Below, one piece after another: positions 1 through 7,825 of a stretch of 23,755 nt of DNA (its first letter is position 1; every line of letters starts with the position of its first letter). Position numbers and translations under genes: made by a program. The stretch comes from a bacterium. Lineage in GTDB: Bacteria; Spirochaetota; UBA4802; UBA5550. The notes beneath the pieces were generated by a model that was not told where the DNA came from, ran no database searches, and saw only the letters and a program-made list of their open reading frames with translations. Location: NCBI GenBank assembly GCA_024224995.1, contig JAAENB010000732.1, positions 1-23,755 of the forward strand, in the 5' to 3' direction.

Positions 1-122
1 CCCTCCTCAGAATCTCCATAGCCCTGACCTGAAACCAGCCAGTAAAGGCGTTGCACTGCAACGTCTCTCAGAACCAAACCTTTGCCCGGAGCATCTTCGT
101 AAAATAGACCCCGGTATCAACA

Positions 123-192
123 CAGTTTCTTCCGTATTTTTCCCCGTTCGACGGGGTCCGCACTCTCAAGAAACTAAATCTTAAAACGGACC
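123..192. repeat. Interspersed repeat, modules A and B, left copy
   Basis: Module A (about 123-161) matches 20704-20745: both begin CAGTTTCT, continue CGTAT and a T/C run, then form a short GC hairpin. Here the hairpin is CCCCG-TTCGA-CGGGG (142-156); in the other copy it is CCGG-CACGG-CCGG, so the fold is kept while the bases differ. Module B (about 150-192) matches 20491-20536: both share a CTCTC..AAGAAACTAAA core and end near GGACC/GGGCC. The alignment was made by eye. Confidence 0.65.
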
Positions 193-286
193 TCGTCTTT
201 ACTCCGCCGAAGGCTGGAGTGCAGCCCCCGAGGCAATATTGCCAGGGGTCGCACCCCGTGTGGGCTTCGCAGGAATGGGCCCATTT

Positions 287-332
287 TCAAAAACTCTTGC
301 GCCCCCTCCGGGGGTTGGGGGCCGATGGAAAC
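287..332. repeat. Interspersed repeat, module C, left copy
   Basis: This block is almost identical to 20641-20688 in the same orientation, with two single-base indels and about three substitutions by eye. Both contain AAAAACTCTTGCG, then a hairpin of five C and five G around a three-base loop (TCC here at 302-314, TTT in the other copy), then a second G run and CCGAT.GAAAC. The loop changes while the stem is kept. Confidence 0.75.
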
Positions 333-589
333 AGACTCCGGTACAAAAACGTCTCAGAGGGGTAAACCCAAATAAACACGCAACGTCTCCTGAGACCACC
401 CCGGAAGAGAATGCCAGCTCCACTAAAGAGTTTTTCCCCTTTCACCTGTTTTCTTTTTTTACTGGACAAAAATACCACTGTGATGATATTTTGGTTATAT
501 GAATAAATACCGTCTGGAAGGTTTTTTTAATATAGAGAGAGTAATTAACTATATACATTTTGTGTAAAAAGTATATAAGAGAGGGGTCT

Positions 590-763
590 ATGAAAGTTAA
601 ATTATTTATGTGTGAACAGTGTCAGGGGAAGGGGATTGTTGGCGATTCCCGGGCGAATCTTAATGGAATTCCCGAAGCAAATGAAGCAAAATGCAATCAT
701 TGCAATGGTTATGGAGAGTTAATCAAAATCCCTGAAGATATTGTTGTTGTGAGAGCGCAGTAA
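590..763 (+). CDS. Small CxxCxGxG zinc-knuckle protein
   Basis: This is a 57-residue protein with two CxxCxGxG motifs: CEQCQGKG near residues 8-15 and CNHCNGYG near residues 36-43. Each matches half of a zinc site in the cysteine-rich domain of DnaJ (Hsp40), so one Zn ion held by four cysteines is likely. There is no J domain and no room for one. The start is the ATG at 590, eight bases after GAGAGGGG; an in-frame ATG 30 bases upstream has no such site. Single-zinc proteins of this kind can assist folding or act as small adaptors, but no partner is visible nearby. The motif call is firm and the function is unknown. Confidence 0.75.
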   Translation: MKVKLFMCEQCQGKGIVGDSRANLNGIPEANEAKCNHCNGYGELIKIPEDIVVVRAQ

Positions 764-809
764 AATATTTTTTTCTTCTATAAAAAGAGGTGCTGCAGGT
801 CGATAACGT

Positions 810-833
810 GCAAACCGGAGTCCTCCGGTTTGC
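810..833. terminator. 10-bp perfect hairpin between convergent genes
   Basis: GCAAACCGGA (810-819) and its complement (824-833) flank a four-base loop. The hairpin lies between the forward gene ending at 763 and the reverse gene ending at 850, where a shared terminator would be expected. Neither side has a long T run, so it is an imperfect intrinsic terminator. A second small hairpin, CCGGTT-TAAT-AACCGG (845-860), overlaps the lipoprotein stop codon. Confidence 0.55.
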
Positions 834-849
834 AAAAATCTTTTCCGGT

Positions 850-1431
850 TTAATAACCGGCAACTAAATCTGCGGTGATGACAAAGTTCTGCCCTGATGT
901 GTTAATGTTGTAGGGGTAGGCAGAGCCAAATGTAACGGTATATTTTGTATAAGTATTTTCATAGAATGTTCCGCCATCTTTATTTAATCCTGTATCCGTA
1001 ACACTTTCTGTAGCAATTGTAATATCCAGATCAGAGCCTGGGTTTGGGGTCAGTGTTGTACCATTATATTTTATCGTATATTCCCCTACAGCTTTTACAA
1101 TTGTACCGTCAGTAATAGTGGAGCTATCATGCTGGAAATATATTTGCAGGTCGTTTAGATCGTTAGTAAGGCCTTCGCTGTTGGCTGTAATAAAAAGATA
1201 GTATGCGCTGTCAATGTTCAGTAGACCGACCCTGGCCGTACATGCTGTACCGGTGCATGCTGAAACAGTCGGCGTAGTAAAGCCGAATGTAGTGCCTGGC
1301 ATCCGGTAATTACTGGCGAAACCGGGGTCGTTCATTGTTTGATTACTGGAATCACCATAGTCCGAACCGCTGCATCCGGCAGCAAAAACAAGGATAGGAA
1401 TAAGTAAAAACACTTTTGAAAAGGATTTCAT
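850..1431 (-). CDS. Predicted lipoprotein, unknown function
   Basis: This 193-residue protein has an N-terminal signal MKSFSK, a hydrophobic stretch, and the lipobox FAAGC with the lipidated cysteine at residue 20, so it should be a lipid-anchored envelope protein. The mature part is Ser/Thr/Gly/Asn rich and predicted mostly beta. It has a close cysteine pair at 59 and 64 that could form a disulfide. I do not recognise the family. The start at 1431 is preceded by GAGG at a normal distance; an upstream in-frame start would put 11 extra hydrophobic residues before the Lys, which fits a signal peptide less well. It is transcribed divergently from the barrel gene at 1684. A TTGACA lies at 1548-1543 on this strand, but no good -10 follows. 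Confidence 0.7.
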   Translation of the reverse strand: MKSFSKVFLLIPILVFAAGCSGSDYGDSSNQTMNDPGFASNYRMPGTTFGFTTPTVSACTGTACTARVGLLNIDSAYYLFITANSEGLTNDLNDLQIYFQHDSSTITDGTIVKAVGEYTIKYNGTTLTPNPGSDLDITIATESVTDTGLNKDGGTFYENTYTKYTVTFGSAYPYNINTSGQNFVITADLVAGY

Positions 1432-1603
1432 AAATAATACCTCAATAATTATTAAAAACAGCAAATTTCCGGGGCTGAACAGGTCAGGCCATAACTATTG
1501 GAAATAGTAACTGCGATTTTGTTTCAAAAAAATATGGATTTTTGTCAAAATATATAGAGCTTTATCTGATGTAAATAAAAATACTATCTCTTGTGACTTT
1601 TTC

Positions 1604-1631
1604 TTGACTAATGCTCAATTTTTTATATAAT
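1604..1631 (+). promoter_or_regulatory. Sigma-70 promoter for the barrel gene
   Basis: TTGACT (1604-1609) and TATAAT (1626-1631) are separated by 16 bases. A start site near 1638 would leave a leader of about 45 bases before the gene at 1684. Confidence 0.75.
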
Positions 1632-1683
1632 TAGTAATAGGTGTTTACATAAATTTTGTAAAAACGGTGCAGGAGATAATAAA

Positions 1684-2271
1684 ATGACTAAAAATAAAAT
1701 ACTAATCCCCCTGATTGTACTTTTTTTGACTATTCCTGCGGTAAAAAGCCTCTATTCAATGCCGAATATTTATATAGATGCCTATGGAATTCTCCGTGAC
1801 ATGGGAGAAGGGGTAATGAAGTTCGGAGGCGGCGGCAACGTGGGTATTGCAATTACCGACGATATAAACATATTATATGTATTTAATTACACATTACGTC
1901 CAATGGAACCCCTGCTGACAACAAAACGTACCTATACAAATATACTGTACGGACTGCAGGTTGAGTATGTTTTCCCCATAAAGGCATACCGGCTTGGGTG
2001 GAAAACGGGGATCACTCTTGGGATGGCTACTTCAGATGTGAGTTTTGAAAACCTTACGGATCAGAACGTAAATGATATGGGAATTCACGCGGGCTTGAAT
2101 ACAGGAATACAGTATGACTTAACCCAGCATATTACACCATTTTTTGAATTAGGTTATGCGTACACATCCTTTTTGAATCAACTCTCGGGGGCAGATATGC
2201 ATAATTTTAATCTGAATCTTGGGGTCCGGCTTACAATCGGAAGTAATCAGAGTATTGAAGAGGGATATTGA
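1684..2271 (+). CDS. Small outer-membrane beta-barrel protein
   Basis: This 195-residue protein has a cleavable-looking signal peptide (about residues 1-25: Lys-rich start, long Leu/Ile/Val core, then a small-residue region). The mature part alternates polar and hydrophobic residues in about eight strands separated by Gly/Asn/Asp turns, as in eight-stranded barrels of the OmpA/OmpW-like group. The last strands (for example FFELGYAYTSFL) look like typical barrel edges, although the chain ends in a short polar tail and Tyr. The start ATG follows AGGAG closely. The gene stands alone, with its own promoter and a strong terminator at 2341-2371. The specific role is unknown: it could be a porin-like, adhesin or structural protein. 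Confidence 0.7.
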   Translation: MTKNKILIPLIVLFLTIPAVKSLYSMPNIYIDAYGILRDMGEGVMKFGGGGNVGIAITDDINILYVFNYTLRPMEPLLTTKRTYTNILYGLQVEYVFPIKAYRLGWKTGITLGMATSDVSFENLTDQNVNDMGIHAGLNTGIQYDLTQHITPFFELGYAYTSFLNQLSGADMHNFNLNLGVRLTIGSNQSIEEGY

Positions 2272-2340
2272 TATATTAATTTTAATAATACTACTCGATT
2301 ATTCAAGAAATAAGCGGGATAAGACTTGAATTTTAAGGAT

Positions 2341-2371
2341 GGGCGAGGTCATATGACCCCGCCTTTTTTTT
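2341..2371 (+). terminator. Intrinsic terminator after the barrel gene
   Basis: GGCGAGGTC (2342-2350) pairs with GACCCCGCC (2355-2363) across an ATAT loop, with one A-C mismatch. Eight T residues follow (2364-2371), the classic Rho-independent form. Confidence 0.9.
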
Positions 2372-2402
2372 GAACTTTCTTAAAAGTTCTCAAAAAAGAA
2401 AG

Positions 2403-2431
2403 TTGATTTTTATAAGGGTCTTCTGTATTAT
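2403..2431 (+). promoter_or_regulatory. Sigma-70 promoter for the rpoN cluster
   Basis: TTGATT (2403-2408) and TATTAT (2426-2431) are 17 bases apart, giving a leader of about 35-40 bases. The start of the -35 box lies in the right arm of a perfect 9-bp inverted repeat (AACTTTCTT at 2373-2381, AAGAAAGTT at 2396-2404) just after the preceding terminator. This arrangement could be an operator or a second termination hairpin. Confidence 0.6.
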
Positions 2432-2474
2432 ATAAATAAGAGAGAGTGAGAATTGTGCTCTCTTAAGGAGATAA

Positions 2475-3935
2475 ATGGCAGTTTCACTTCAATTAGGCGT
2501 AAAACAGACGCAGAAACTGGTAATGACTCAAACACTGCGGCAAGCAATCGAAATGCTTCAGCTTTCTACAGTGGAGATTTCAGAACGAATCGCTGAAGAG
2601 TTCCTACAGAACCCGGTTCTGGAGCAGGAAAGTTTGAGTTCCCTTCCTACGTATGCCGAAACCAACTCAATAATCTCCGGAATAAACCGGAACCTGAGCG
2701 GAGATGATTCCGTAGAAAATCGCAGAGAAGAACAGCGGAACAGCTATGATGACACCAGTGACAGCGGCTATTCCCAGGTTATAGGCGATTATGATAATAA
2801 AATAAAATACATTGAAAACGTCATGGCCCACCATGAAACCCTTATTGAACACCTGTTATGGCAGGCCCGGTTAACAGCGGCAGATGAATCAGAGTACGGA
2901 ATTTATGAAGCAATCATAACATCATTAGACGATACGGGGGTTTTCGCGGTAACTCCCGCAGATTTTGCAGTTGAGAATGATTGGAGTGAAGACCAGGTGC
3001 TGGCGATCCTGGAGAGCATAAAACTATTCGATCCCGTAGGATGCGGAACTACCGGGGTAAAAGAGACACTGGTAGTGCAGGCCCGTCATTTTTATCCGGA
3101 CAATGAGCTCCTGGATAAAATATTAACCCGTTATTTCCTGGAACTTGAAAAACTGGAGTACGATAAAATATCGAAAGAGCTGAACATTTCAGTGAATGAT
3201 GTAATAAAAACGAGTAAATTTATTCATAACCTGGACCCGTTTCCCGGGAGACAGTATTCCACAAAGCAGATAAAGTATATAGTACCCGATATAGAAGTGG
3301 AACTTTTTGAAGATGAAATAATCATAAATATTAAAGATGAATGGATACCGGAAATACGAATAAATTCATATTATATTGACTTGCTAAAGAAAAAAAATAT
3401 TGAAAAAAAACAGAAAGAATATATTCAGGATAAGCTGCAGTCGGCAAAGCTGTTTATTAAAAATATATCGAGCAGAAGGGATACAATTATTAAGGTTGTA
3501 ACCGCCATAATGGATCATCAAAAAGATTTTTTACGAAAAGGCCCGGGACACCTGACTTCCCTGACACACCTGGATATAGCGGACCTCACCGGAGTACACG
3601 AATCAACCGTAAGCCGGGTAACCAGTAATAAATTCGTACAAACGGGATGGGGAGTCTTTGAACTGAAATATTTTTTCGTATCCAGAATAAAGTCAAATAC
3701 AAGCTATGTGGCTAATGAAAAATCATCGGATGAAATAAAAGGACTCATCCAGGAATTGGTAGAAAAAGAGGACCCGGAAAATCCATTAAGTGATAATGAG
3801 ATAGTCGTGATTTTATCGAAGTCTCAAATTCCGGTTGCCCGAAGAACTGTCGCAAAATATCGGGGTATATTAAATATACCTTCTTCAAATAAACGAAAAA
3901 AATTAAATATGATCAAATCGGAGGAACGCCTATGA
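2475..3935 (+). CDS. rpoN: RNA polymerase sigma-54 factor RpoN
   Basis: This 486-residue sigma-54 directs RNA polymerase to -24/-12 promoters and needs an ATP-driven activator to melt them. Region I is clear at residues 5-35 (LQLGVKQTQKL, then a Leu/Gln-rich helix). A short acidic linker containing many Asp and Ser residues follows, then the core-binding region, a helix-turn-helix near STVSRVTSNK, and the RpoN box ARRTVAKYR at 455-463, which reads the -24 element. The length is usual for the family. The ATG follows AAGGAG by five bases. It is the first gene of the cluster and overlaps hpf by four bases. A matching activator, NtrX, is encoded five genes downstream. No -24/-12 promoter (TGGCAC..TTGC) was found in the window. 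Confidence 0.97.
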   Translation: MAVSLQLGVKQTQKLVMTQTLRQAIEMLQLSTVEISERIAEEFLQNPVLEQESLSSLPTYAETNSIISGINRNLSGDDSVENRREEQRNSYDDTSDSGYSQVIGDYDNKIKYIENVMAHHETLIEHLLWQARLTAADESEYGIYEAIITSLDDTGVFAVTPADFAVENDWSEDQVLAILESIKLFDPVGCGTTGVKETLVVQARHFYPDNELLDKILTRYFLELEKLEYDKISKELNISVNDVIKTSKFIHNLDPFPGRQYSTKQIKYIVPDIEVELFEDEIIINIKDEWIPEIRINSYYIDLLKKKNIEKKQKEYIQDKLQSAKLFIKNISSRRDTIIKVVTAIMDHQKDFLRKGPGHLTSLTHLDIADLTGVHESTVSRVTSNKFVQTGWGVFELKYFFVSRIKSNTSYVANEKSSDEIKGLIQELVEKEDPENPLSDNEIVVILSKSQIPVARRTVAKYRGILNIPSSNKRKKLNMIKSEERL

Positions 3936-4738
3936 ACATAACAATTACAGGGAGACATCTAAACGTTTCAGAAAGCCTCAAGGAATACGCTGAGAAAAAG
4001 ATAAATAAGTTAGAAAAATATTTTCACCAGCTTCTCGATGCTCATGTAATATTGTACATGGAAAAGGTCGAGCAGGGGGCAGAGGTAATTATCAATGGAG
4101 ATGGAGTTCAGTTTCACGGAAGGGAAAAGACTGCCGATCTGTACTCTTCAATTGACCTGCTTTTTGAAAAAATGGAAAGACAAATTGTAAAATATAAGGA
4201 GAAACATTCGTCACATAAAGCCGTATCCCTGGGAGAACCAATACCGTTCCGTTTTACCAGTGATGAAGGAAGAGATATCAGGTTAAACCAGGTAAGCAAC
4301 AAACCAATTGACAAAATAGAAGCATTTTTACAAATGAAAAATGATCAGGATGATTTTATATTATTTAAAAAAGGAGTGATAAAAGTCGACAGCAATATTG
4401 ATTATTCAAATAAAAGTTACGCTGTTATTTATAAAGGTGAACAGAACTGCTTGAAGATGATAGAGATCCCATTTGAGAAAATAAAAGAGCAGAAGTTTGA
4501 ACATGATACAATTGTTGAATACGAACTTAATGTAATTGATGATTCCATTGTTAAGCCGAATATTGAGTTCAAGCGTAATGGGGTAACCAGTGTTGAAAAA
4601 ATGACTCTCGTTGACGCTCTAGAGAAAATAGAGAAAACAGGAGATCGTTTTTTGCCGTTTTTCAATGTGGAAGCGCAGTATTTTAATGTTATTTATAAAT
4701 CCGGTAAGGAATATGAGGTCATGGTCCCTGCTTTTTAA
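3932..4738 (+). CDS. hpf: Ribosome hibernation factor HPF, duplicated C-terminus
   Basis: This protein is expected to bind the 30S decoding centre in starvation and, in long forms, dimerise ribosomes into inactive 100S particles. Residues 1-95 are a normal HPF/YfiA domain (MNITITGRHL, then the Lys-rich helix with EKKINKLEKYF). The rest is odd. Residues 220-266 look like the usual C-terminal dimerisation domain (MTLVDALEKI, then DRFLPFFN, then FNVIYKSG). Residues 121-180 show the same order (KPIDKIEAFLQM, DDFILFKK, YAVIYKGE), with a short insertion. At 268 residues it is well over the roughly 180-190 of long HPF. The start overlaps the rpoN stop as ATGA, after GGAGG. The rpoN-hpf linkage is widespread in bacteria. 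The family call is firm; the domain duplication is read by eye. Confidence 0.92.
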   Translation: MNITITGRHLNVSESLKEYAEKKINKLEKYFHQLLDAHVILYMEKVEQGAEVIINGDGVQFHGREKTADLYSSIDLLFEKMERQIVKYKEKHSSHKAVSLGEPIPFRFTSDEGRDIRLNQVSNKPIDKIEAFLQMKNDQDDFILFKKGVIKVDSNIDYSNKSYAVIYKGEQNCLKMIEIPFEKIKEQKFEHDTIVEYELNVIDDSIVKPNIEFKRNGVTSVEKMTLVDALEKIEKTGDRFLPFFNVEAQYFNVIYKSGKEYEVMVPAF

Positions 4739-4759
4739 AGAGGCGCTGAATACTAGTAT

Positions 4760-5707
4760 ATGAAAACAACTATTCGAGTTAAGGATTTCCTGGGCGATAC
4801 CGGCAGAATTGATCTGCAAGTTGAAATGATTGCCGGAAAAGGCGGGCAGAATAAAGAAATAAAAATCGGTGACATAAACAGGCCCGGCCTAACGCTTGCC
4901 GGTTTTTATGACTTTTTCGCCTATGACAGGATACAGATTTTTGGTCTCGGAGAGACTGCCTATATGCGGCAGCTCTCCGAAGAAAATAAGAAAGAAGCCT
5001 ATGATAAGTTTTTTTCATATCCTGTGCTGTGTTGTGTTTTTACTCATGATGAACAACCCGATGATTATTTTGTTCAGCTCGCGGATAGAAATAATGTTCC
5101 CGTTTTTATTACGAAAAGGGACACAACCAGGTTTATCAGTTTAATTGTCCATATTGTGGATGAGGTCTTTGCTCCCAGTGTCACTATTCATGGAGTACTG
5201 GCCGATATCTTTGGTGTTGGTGTTCTTCTCCTTGGCAAGAGCGGTGTTGGTAAGAGTGAATGCGCCCTGGAGCTGATTGAACGGGGACACCGCCTGGTTG
5301 CCGATGACATGGTTGTAATAAAAAAAATTGATGAATCATTGCTCATGGGGAGCGGTTCCCCGGTGTTGAAACATCATATGGAGATCCGGGGACTGGGAAT
5401 TATTAATGTAAGAGATATTTTTGGCATCAGGTCGGTACGAAATAGAAAAAGGATTGAACTGGTGGCCTTGCTGGAAGAGTGGGACAGCACAAAGGAATAT
5501 GACCGGTTGGGGCTGGAAGACAAAAAATATAACTTGCTTGATATAAATGTCCCCTATATTATTATACCGGTACGGCCCGGGCGGAATATTCCAATAATCC
5601 TGGAGACAGCAGCCTTAAACCAGCGCTTAAAAAAACTTGGCGTTTTTTCTGCGAAAGAGCTGGATAAGAAAATTCAGGACTGGGTAAAAATGGAGAAAGA
5701 CGATTAA
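4760..5707 (+). CDS. hprK: HPr kinase/phosphorylase
   Basis: This 315-residue bifunctional enzyme phosphorylates Ser46 of HPr with ATP or pyrophosphate and also removes the phosphate. It couples carbon and energy status to regulation. The C-terminal catalytic domain has the P-loop GKSGVGKS (159-166), the conserved IHG before it (143-145), the family signature EIRGLGIINV (208-217), and the VRPGRN loop (271-276). The N-terminal half is the less conserved accessory domain. A ribosome site is weak: GAGG is about 14 bases from the ATG, and the 10-base palindrome ATACTAGTAT (4750-4759) fills the space. The stop overlaps the ptsH start by one base (TAATG), so the two products are likely translated together. 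Confidence 0.96.
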   Translation: MKTTIRVKDFLGDTGRIDLQVEMIAGKGGQNKEIKIGDINRPGLTLAGFYDFFAYDRIQIFGLGETAYMRQLSEENKKEAYDKFFSYPVLCCVFTHDEQPDDYFVQLADRNNVPVFITKRDTTRFISLIVHIVDEVFAPSVTIHGVLADIFGVGVLLLGKSGVGKSECALELIERGHRLVADDMVVIKKIDESLLMGSGSPVLKHHMEIRGLGIINVRDIFGIRSVRNRKRIELVALLEEWDSTKEYDRLGLEDKKYNLLDINVPYIIIPVRPGRNIPIILETAALNQRLKKLGVFSAKELDKKIQDWVKMEKDD

Positions 5708-5979
5708 TGGCGGAAAAAGAGGTTATTGTAACAAGTGATGCCGGAGTCCACGCAAGACCGGCAATGATGCTGGTTAAAGAAGCAACTAAATATCCGTGCC
5801 AGATCTCGTTAATTAATGACGATATGGAAGCTGATTGTAAATCGATAATGTCCGTACTTGGCCTGGCTATCGTTTCGGGAACCAGGCTCATTGTTCGGGC
5901 AGACGGCGAGCAAGATGAAGAAGCGGTGAACTCCCTTGTTTCAATGATTGAGAGTAATTTTAATCCAGGTGAGAAATAA
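5707..5979 (+). CDS. ptsH: Phosphocarrier protein HPr
   Basis: This 90-residue HPr keeps both regulatory sites: His15 in GVHARPA, phosphorylated by enzyme I where present, and Ser46 in CKSIMSVLGLA, the target of HPr kinase. It lies directly after hprK and shares a base with it. No enzyme I or sugar-specific enzyme II is visible in the window. It may work here mainly as a regulator, as proposed for bacteria with incomplete phosphotransferase systems, but a ptsI elsewhere cannot be excluded. The next gene starts inside its last codons. Confidence 0.96.
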   Translation: MAEKEVIVTSDAGVHARPAMMLVKEATKYPCQISLINDDMEADCKSIMSVLGLAIVSGTRLIVRADGEQDEEAVNSLVSMIESNFNPGEK

Positions 5980-7825
5980 TCAACTGAAAAAACGATTTAC
6001 GGAAATATTCAAGAAACTGTTTCAAAAAAGAAAAAAATTAATTTCGGAAGAAGGGTACCAGGATGCTCTTTTCCTGGTGGGTATTTTTGTCTTTTCGGCA
6101 GTTCTTATCATTGGTCTGTTCCCCAGCACGGGAACGGAAATAGTAATTGGCAAAGACTTCTTTGTCTATGCTATTATGGCTGTACCGGTGATTGCCGCTT
6201 TATATTTCATAATAATTACATTCCGGCAAAATATTTATACCGGCTCTTCTCAGTTCGACAACAGTATCAGGAAAAAGATGGCCCTGGCATTTGTTTTCGT
6301 AGCGATCCTGCCGACTTTGCTCATTGTACTGGCTTCAAATAATTTCATCTACCGGACTTTTTCAAAGTTAATACCAAGTAAAACCTCGAAAGCTCTTCAA
6401 GAGGCAATAAGCATGTCTAATGAGGTAGCCTATGGCGTTGAATACGATATTTCAAGAGAGATAAAATCTCTGAAGTTCCAGTTCGATCGTGAAATACTAA
6501 GTCCTGTATTGAAAAAAGACCGGGACAATATTCGTGAAATGTACCGGTTAAAAGGATACTCCCTGATTATATACCGGGTACAAAAGGACCGGCTCCCGGA
6601 TACCCGGCTTAAAATTCTTGATCTGTTCGATCGTGATTCGAATGAATTTGAAATGTTTTACGGATCCGTAGGGCTAACAAAACGGTACCGGGTAGACCGT
6701 ATAAATCTTAAAGGGAGAGACATCGTCGCGGGCTGCCTGCAGCAGAATGAATTTTTAATAGTACTCTACCAATATATGTCGGGATTGTCCAAAAGACGGG
6801 TTGATCTTTTTAACAGCTCATTGGAAGATTATGAAAAGTTCGAATACTCAAAAACCTATTTTATCAGTGAGGTCGGGGTTTTTTTGCTGGTTCTTTCAAT
6901 TGGCGTTATTCTCATTTCGGTTCTTATTAGTCTGTATCTTTCAAAGAATATCACAAAACCGGTTTTGGAGCTTGCCAACGCGGCCGGGAATATCGCCTCC
7001 GGTAATCTTTCGATCGATCTAAAACGGGAATCGGAAGATGAGCTGGGTTTTTTGTTTTCTTCGTTCAACCAGATGGTAAGAGAACTCGAAAGTAATAGAA
7101 AACTTATGTACCAGAAACAGCGCCTTGAAGCATGGAGAGAAATGGCCCGGAGACTTGTGCATGAAATTAAAAATCCTCTTACTCCAATACGGCTTTCAGC
7201 GGAAAGAATGCGGCAGCGGTTTATGGAAAATAACCCTTATATTGAAAAGATTATTCTCTATGGAACAGAGACAATCATTGAAGAAGTGGATGTCTTAATG
7301 GATATTTTAAGTGAATTTACCGTATTTGCCAGGCTCCCGGAAATGAAGCCCGAAAAAACGGACATAAACCCTCTCCTGGAAAACTGTGCCTATTTCCTTG
7401 TTGGCCGTGAAAATATCCGGTTTGATGTTGAAAAAGATGAACGAATACCCCCGGTTTATCTCGATAAGATCCTTATGCGCCAGGCTCTTGTCAATCTTAT
7501 ACAAAATGCAATTGACGCCATTGATGCTTCCGGGCATGATGGAGTTATCTCTATAGCATCTGAGTTGATAGATGATGAAGAGCAGCTTTTTTACCGTATA
7601 CGAATAAGCGACAACGGTATTGGTATTAGTGAAGAAGATCTGAATAATATTTTTGAACCCGGCTTTTCAAAAAAGAAATCCGGAACGGGACTGGGATTGG
7701 CAATAGTGGAAAAGATAATTCTGGAACATCGTGGGGTGATACATTGCCAATCAGAAAAAGGCTCCGGTACTGAATTTATTATCGGGCTGCCAATAAATAA
7801 GGATGAGATCTACAATCATGGCTAA
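5969..7825 (+). CDS. ntrY: NtrY-like membrane sensor histidine kinase
   Basis: This is a sensor kinase of about 618 residues, numbered from the GTG at 5969. It has three N-terminal membrane helices (about 34-53, 65-85 and 104-124), a probable extracytoplasmic sensor region (about 130-295), a fourth helix (299-324), HAMP (325-376), then the histidine box RRLVHEIKNPLTPIRLSAER with the phosphorylated His at 398. The ATPase domain shows the N box (NLIQNAIDAI), DNGIGI and GTGLGL. The histidine box and membrane layout are typical of NtrY, but the PAS domain usually found between HAMP and the histidine box is missing. The start is unsure: GTG overlaps ptsH by 11 bases, while a TTG at 5948 would add seven residues; neither has a strong ribosome site. 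The signal sensed is unknown. Confidence 0.9.
   Translation: MRNNQLKKRFTEIFKKLFQKRKKLISEEGYQDALFLVGIFVFSAVLIIGLFPSTGTEIVIGKDFFVYAIMAVPVIAALYFIIITFRQNIYTGSSQFDNSIRKKMALAFVFVAILPTLLIVLASNNFIYRTFSKLIPSKTSKALQEAISMSNEVAYGVEYDISREIKSLKFQFDREILSPVLKKDRDNIREMYRLKGYSLIIYRVQKDRLPDTRLKILDLFDRDSNEFEMFYGSVGLTKRYRVDRINLKGRDIVAGCLQQNEFLIVLYQYMSGLSKRRVDLFNSSLEDYEKFEYSKTYFISEVGVFLLVLSIGVILISVLISLYLSKNITKPVLELANAAGNIASGNLSIDLKRESEDELGFLFSSFNQMVRELESNRKLMYQKQRLEAWREMARRLVHEIKNPLTPIRLSAERMRQRFMENNPYIEKIILYGTETIIEEVDVLMDILSEFTVFARLPEMKPEKTDINPLLENCAYFLVGRENIRFDVEKDERIPPVYLDKILMRQALVNLIQNAIDAIDASGHDGVISIASELIDDEEQLFYRIRISDNGIGISEEDLNNIFEPGFSKKKSGTGLGLAIVEKIILEHRGVIHCQSEKGSGTEFIIGLPINKDEIYNHG

Larger units (their letters stand above)
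1..589. other. Gene-free region with GC-rich repeat modules
   Basis: No convincing coding region is seen. The open frames here (for example around 199-502 on both strands) are rich in Pro, Gly and Arg, resemble no family I know, and run through repeat sequence. The stretch contains a 13-base palindrome at 50-62 (GTTGCA-C-TGCAAC) and hairpins at 142-156 and 302-314. It also has three short units built on AACGTCTC at 59-74, 348-360 and 381-397; the last folds as GTCTC-CT-GAGAC. Two blocks (123-192 and 287-332) recur near the right end of the window. From about 430 onward the sequence becomes AT-rich and is probably the leader of the small gene at 590. No promoter stands out. Confidence 0.6.

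Noticed and set aside
287..332. Module C as an intrinsic terminator
   Set aside because: The G/C hairpin is followed by a G run, not T residues, in either copy; a repeat element explains it better.
199..502. Overlapping open frames on both strands in the left repeat region
   Set aside because: They are low-complexity, Pro/Gly/Arg rich, overlap each other and run through hairpin repeats; none has a good ribosome site or a recognisable family.
1..589. Remnant of an insertion sequence or CRISPR array
   Set aside because: No transposase fragment, terminal inverted repeat pair with target duplication, or regularly spaced direct repeats could be found.
5948..5968. TTG at 5948 as the ntrY start
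   Set aside because: It would overlap ptsH by 32 bases and has no ribosome site; the GTG at 5969 is preferred, although not proven.
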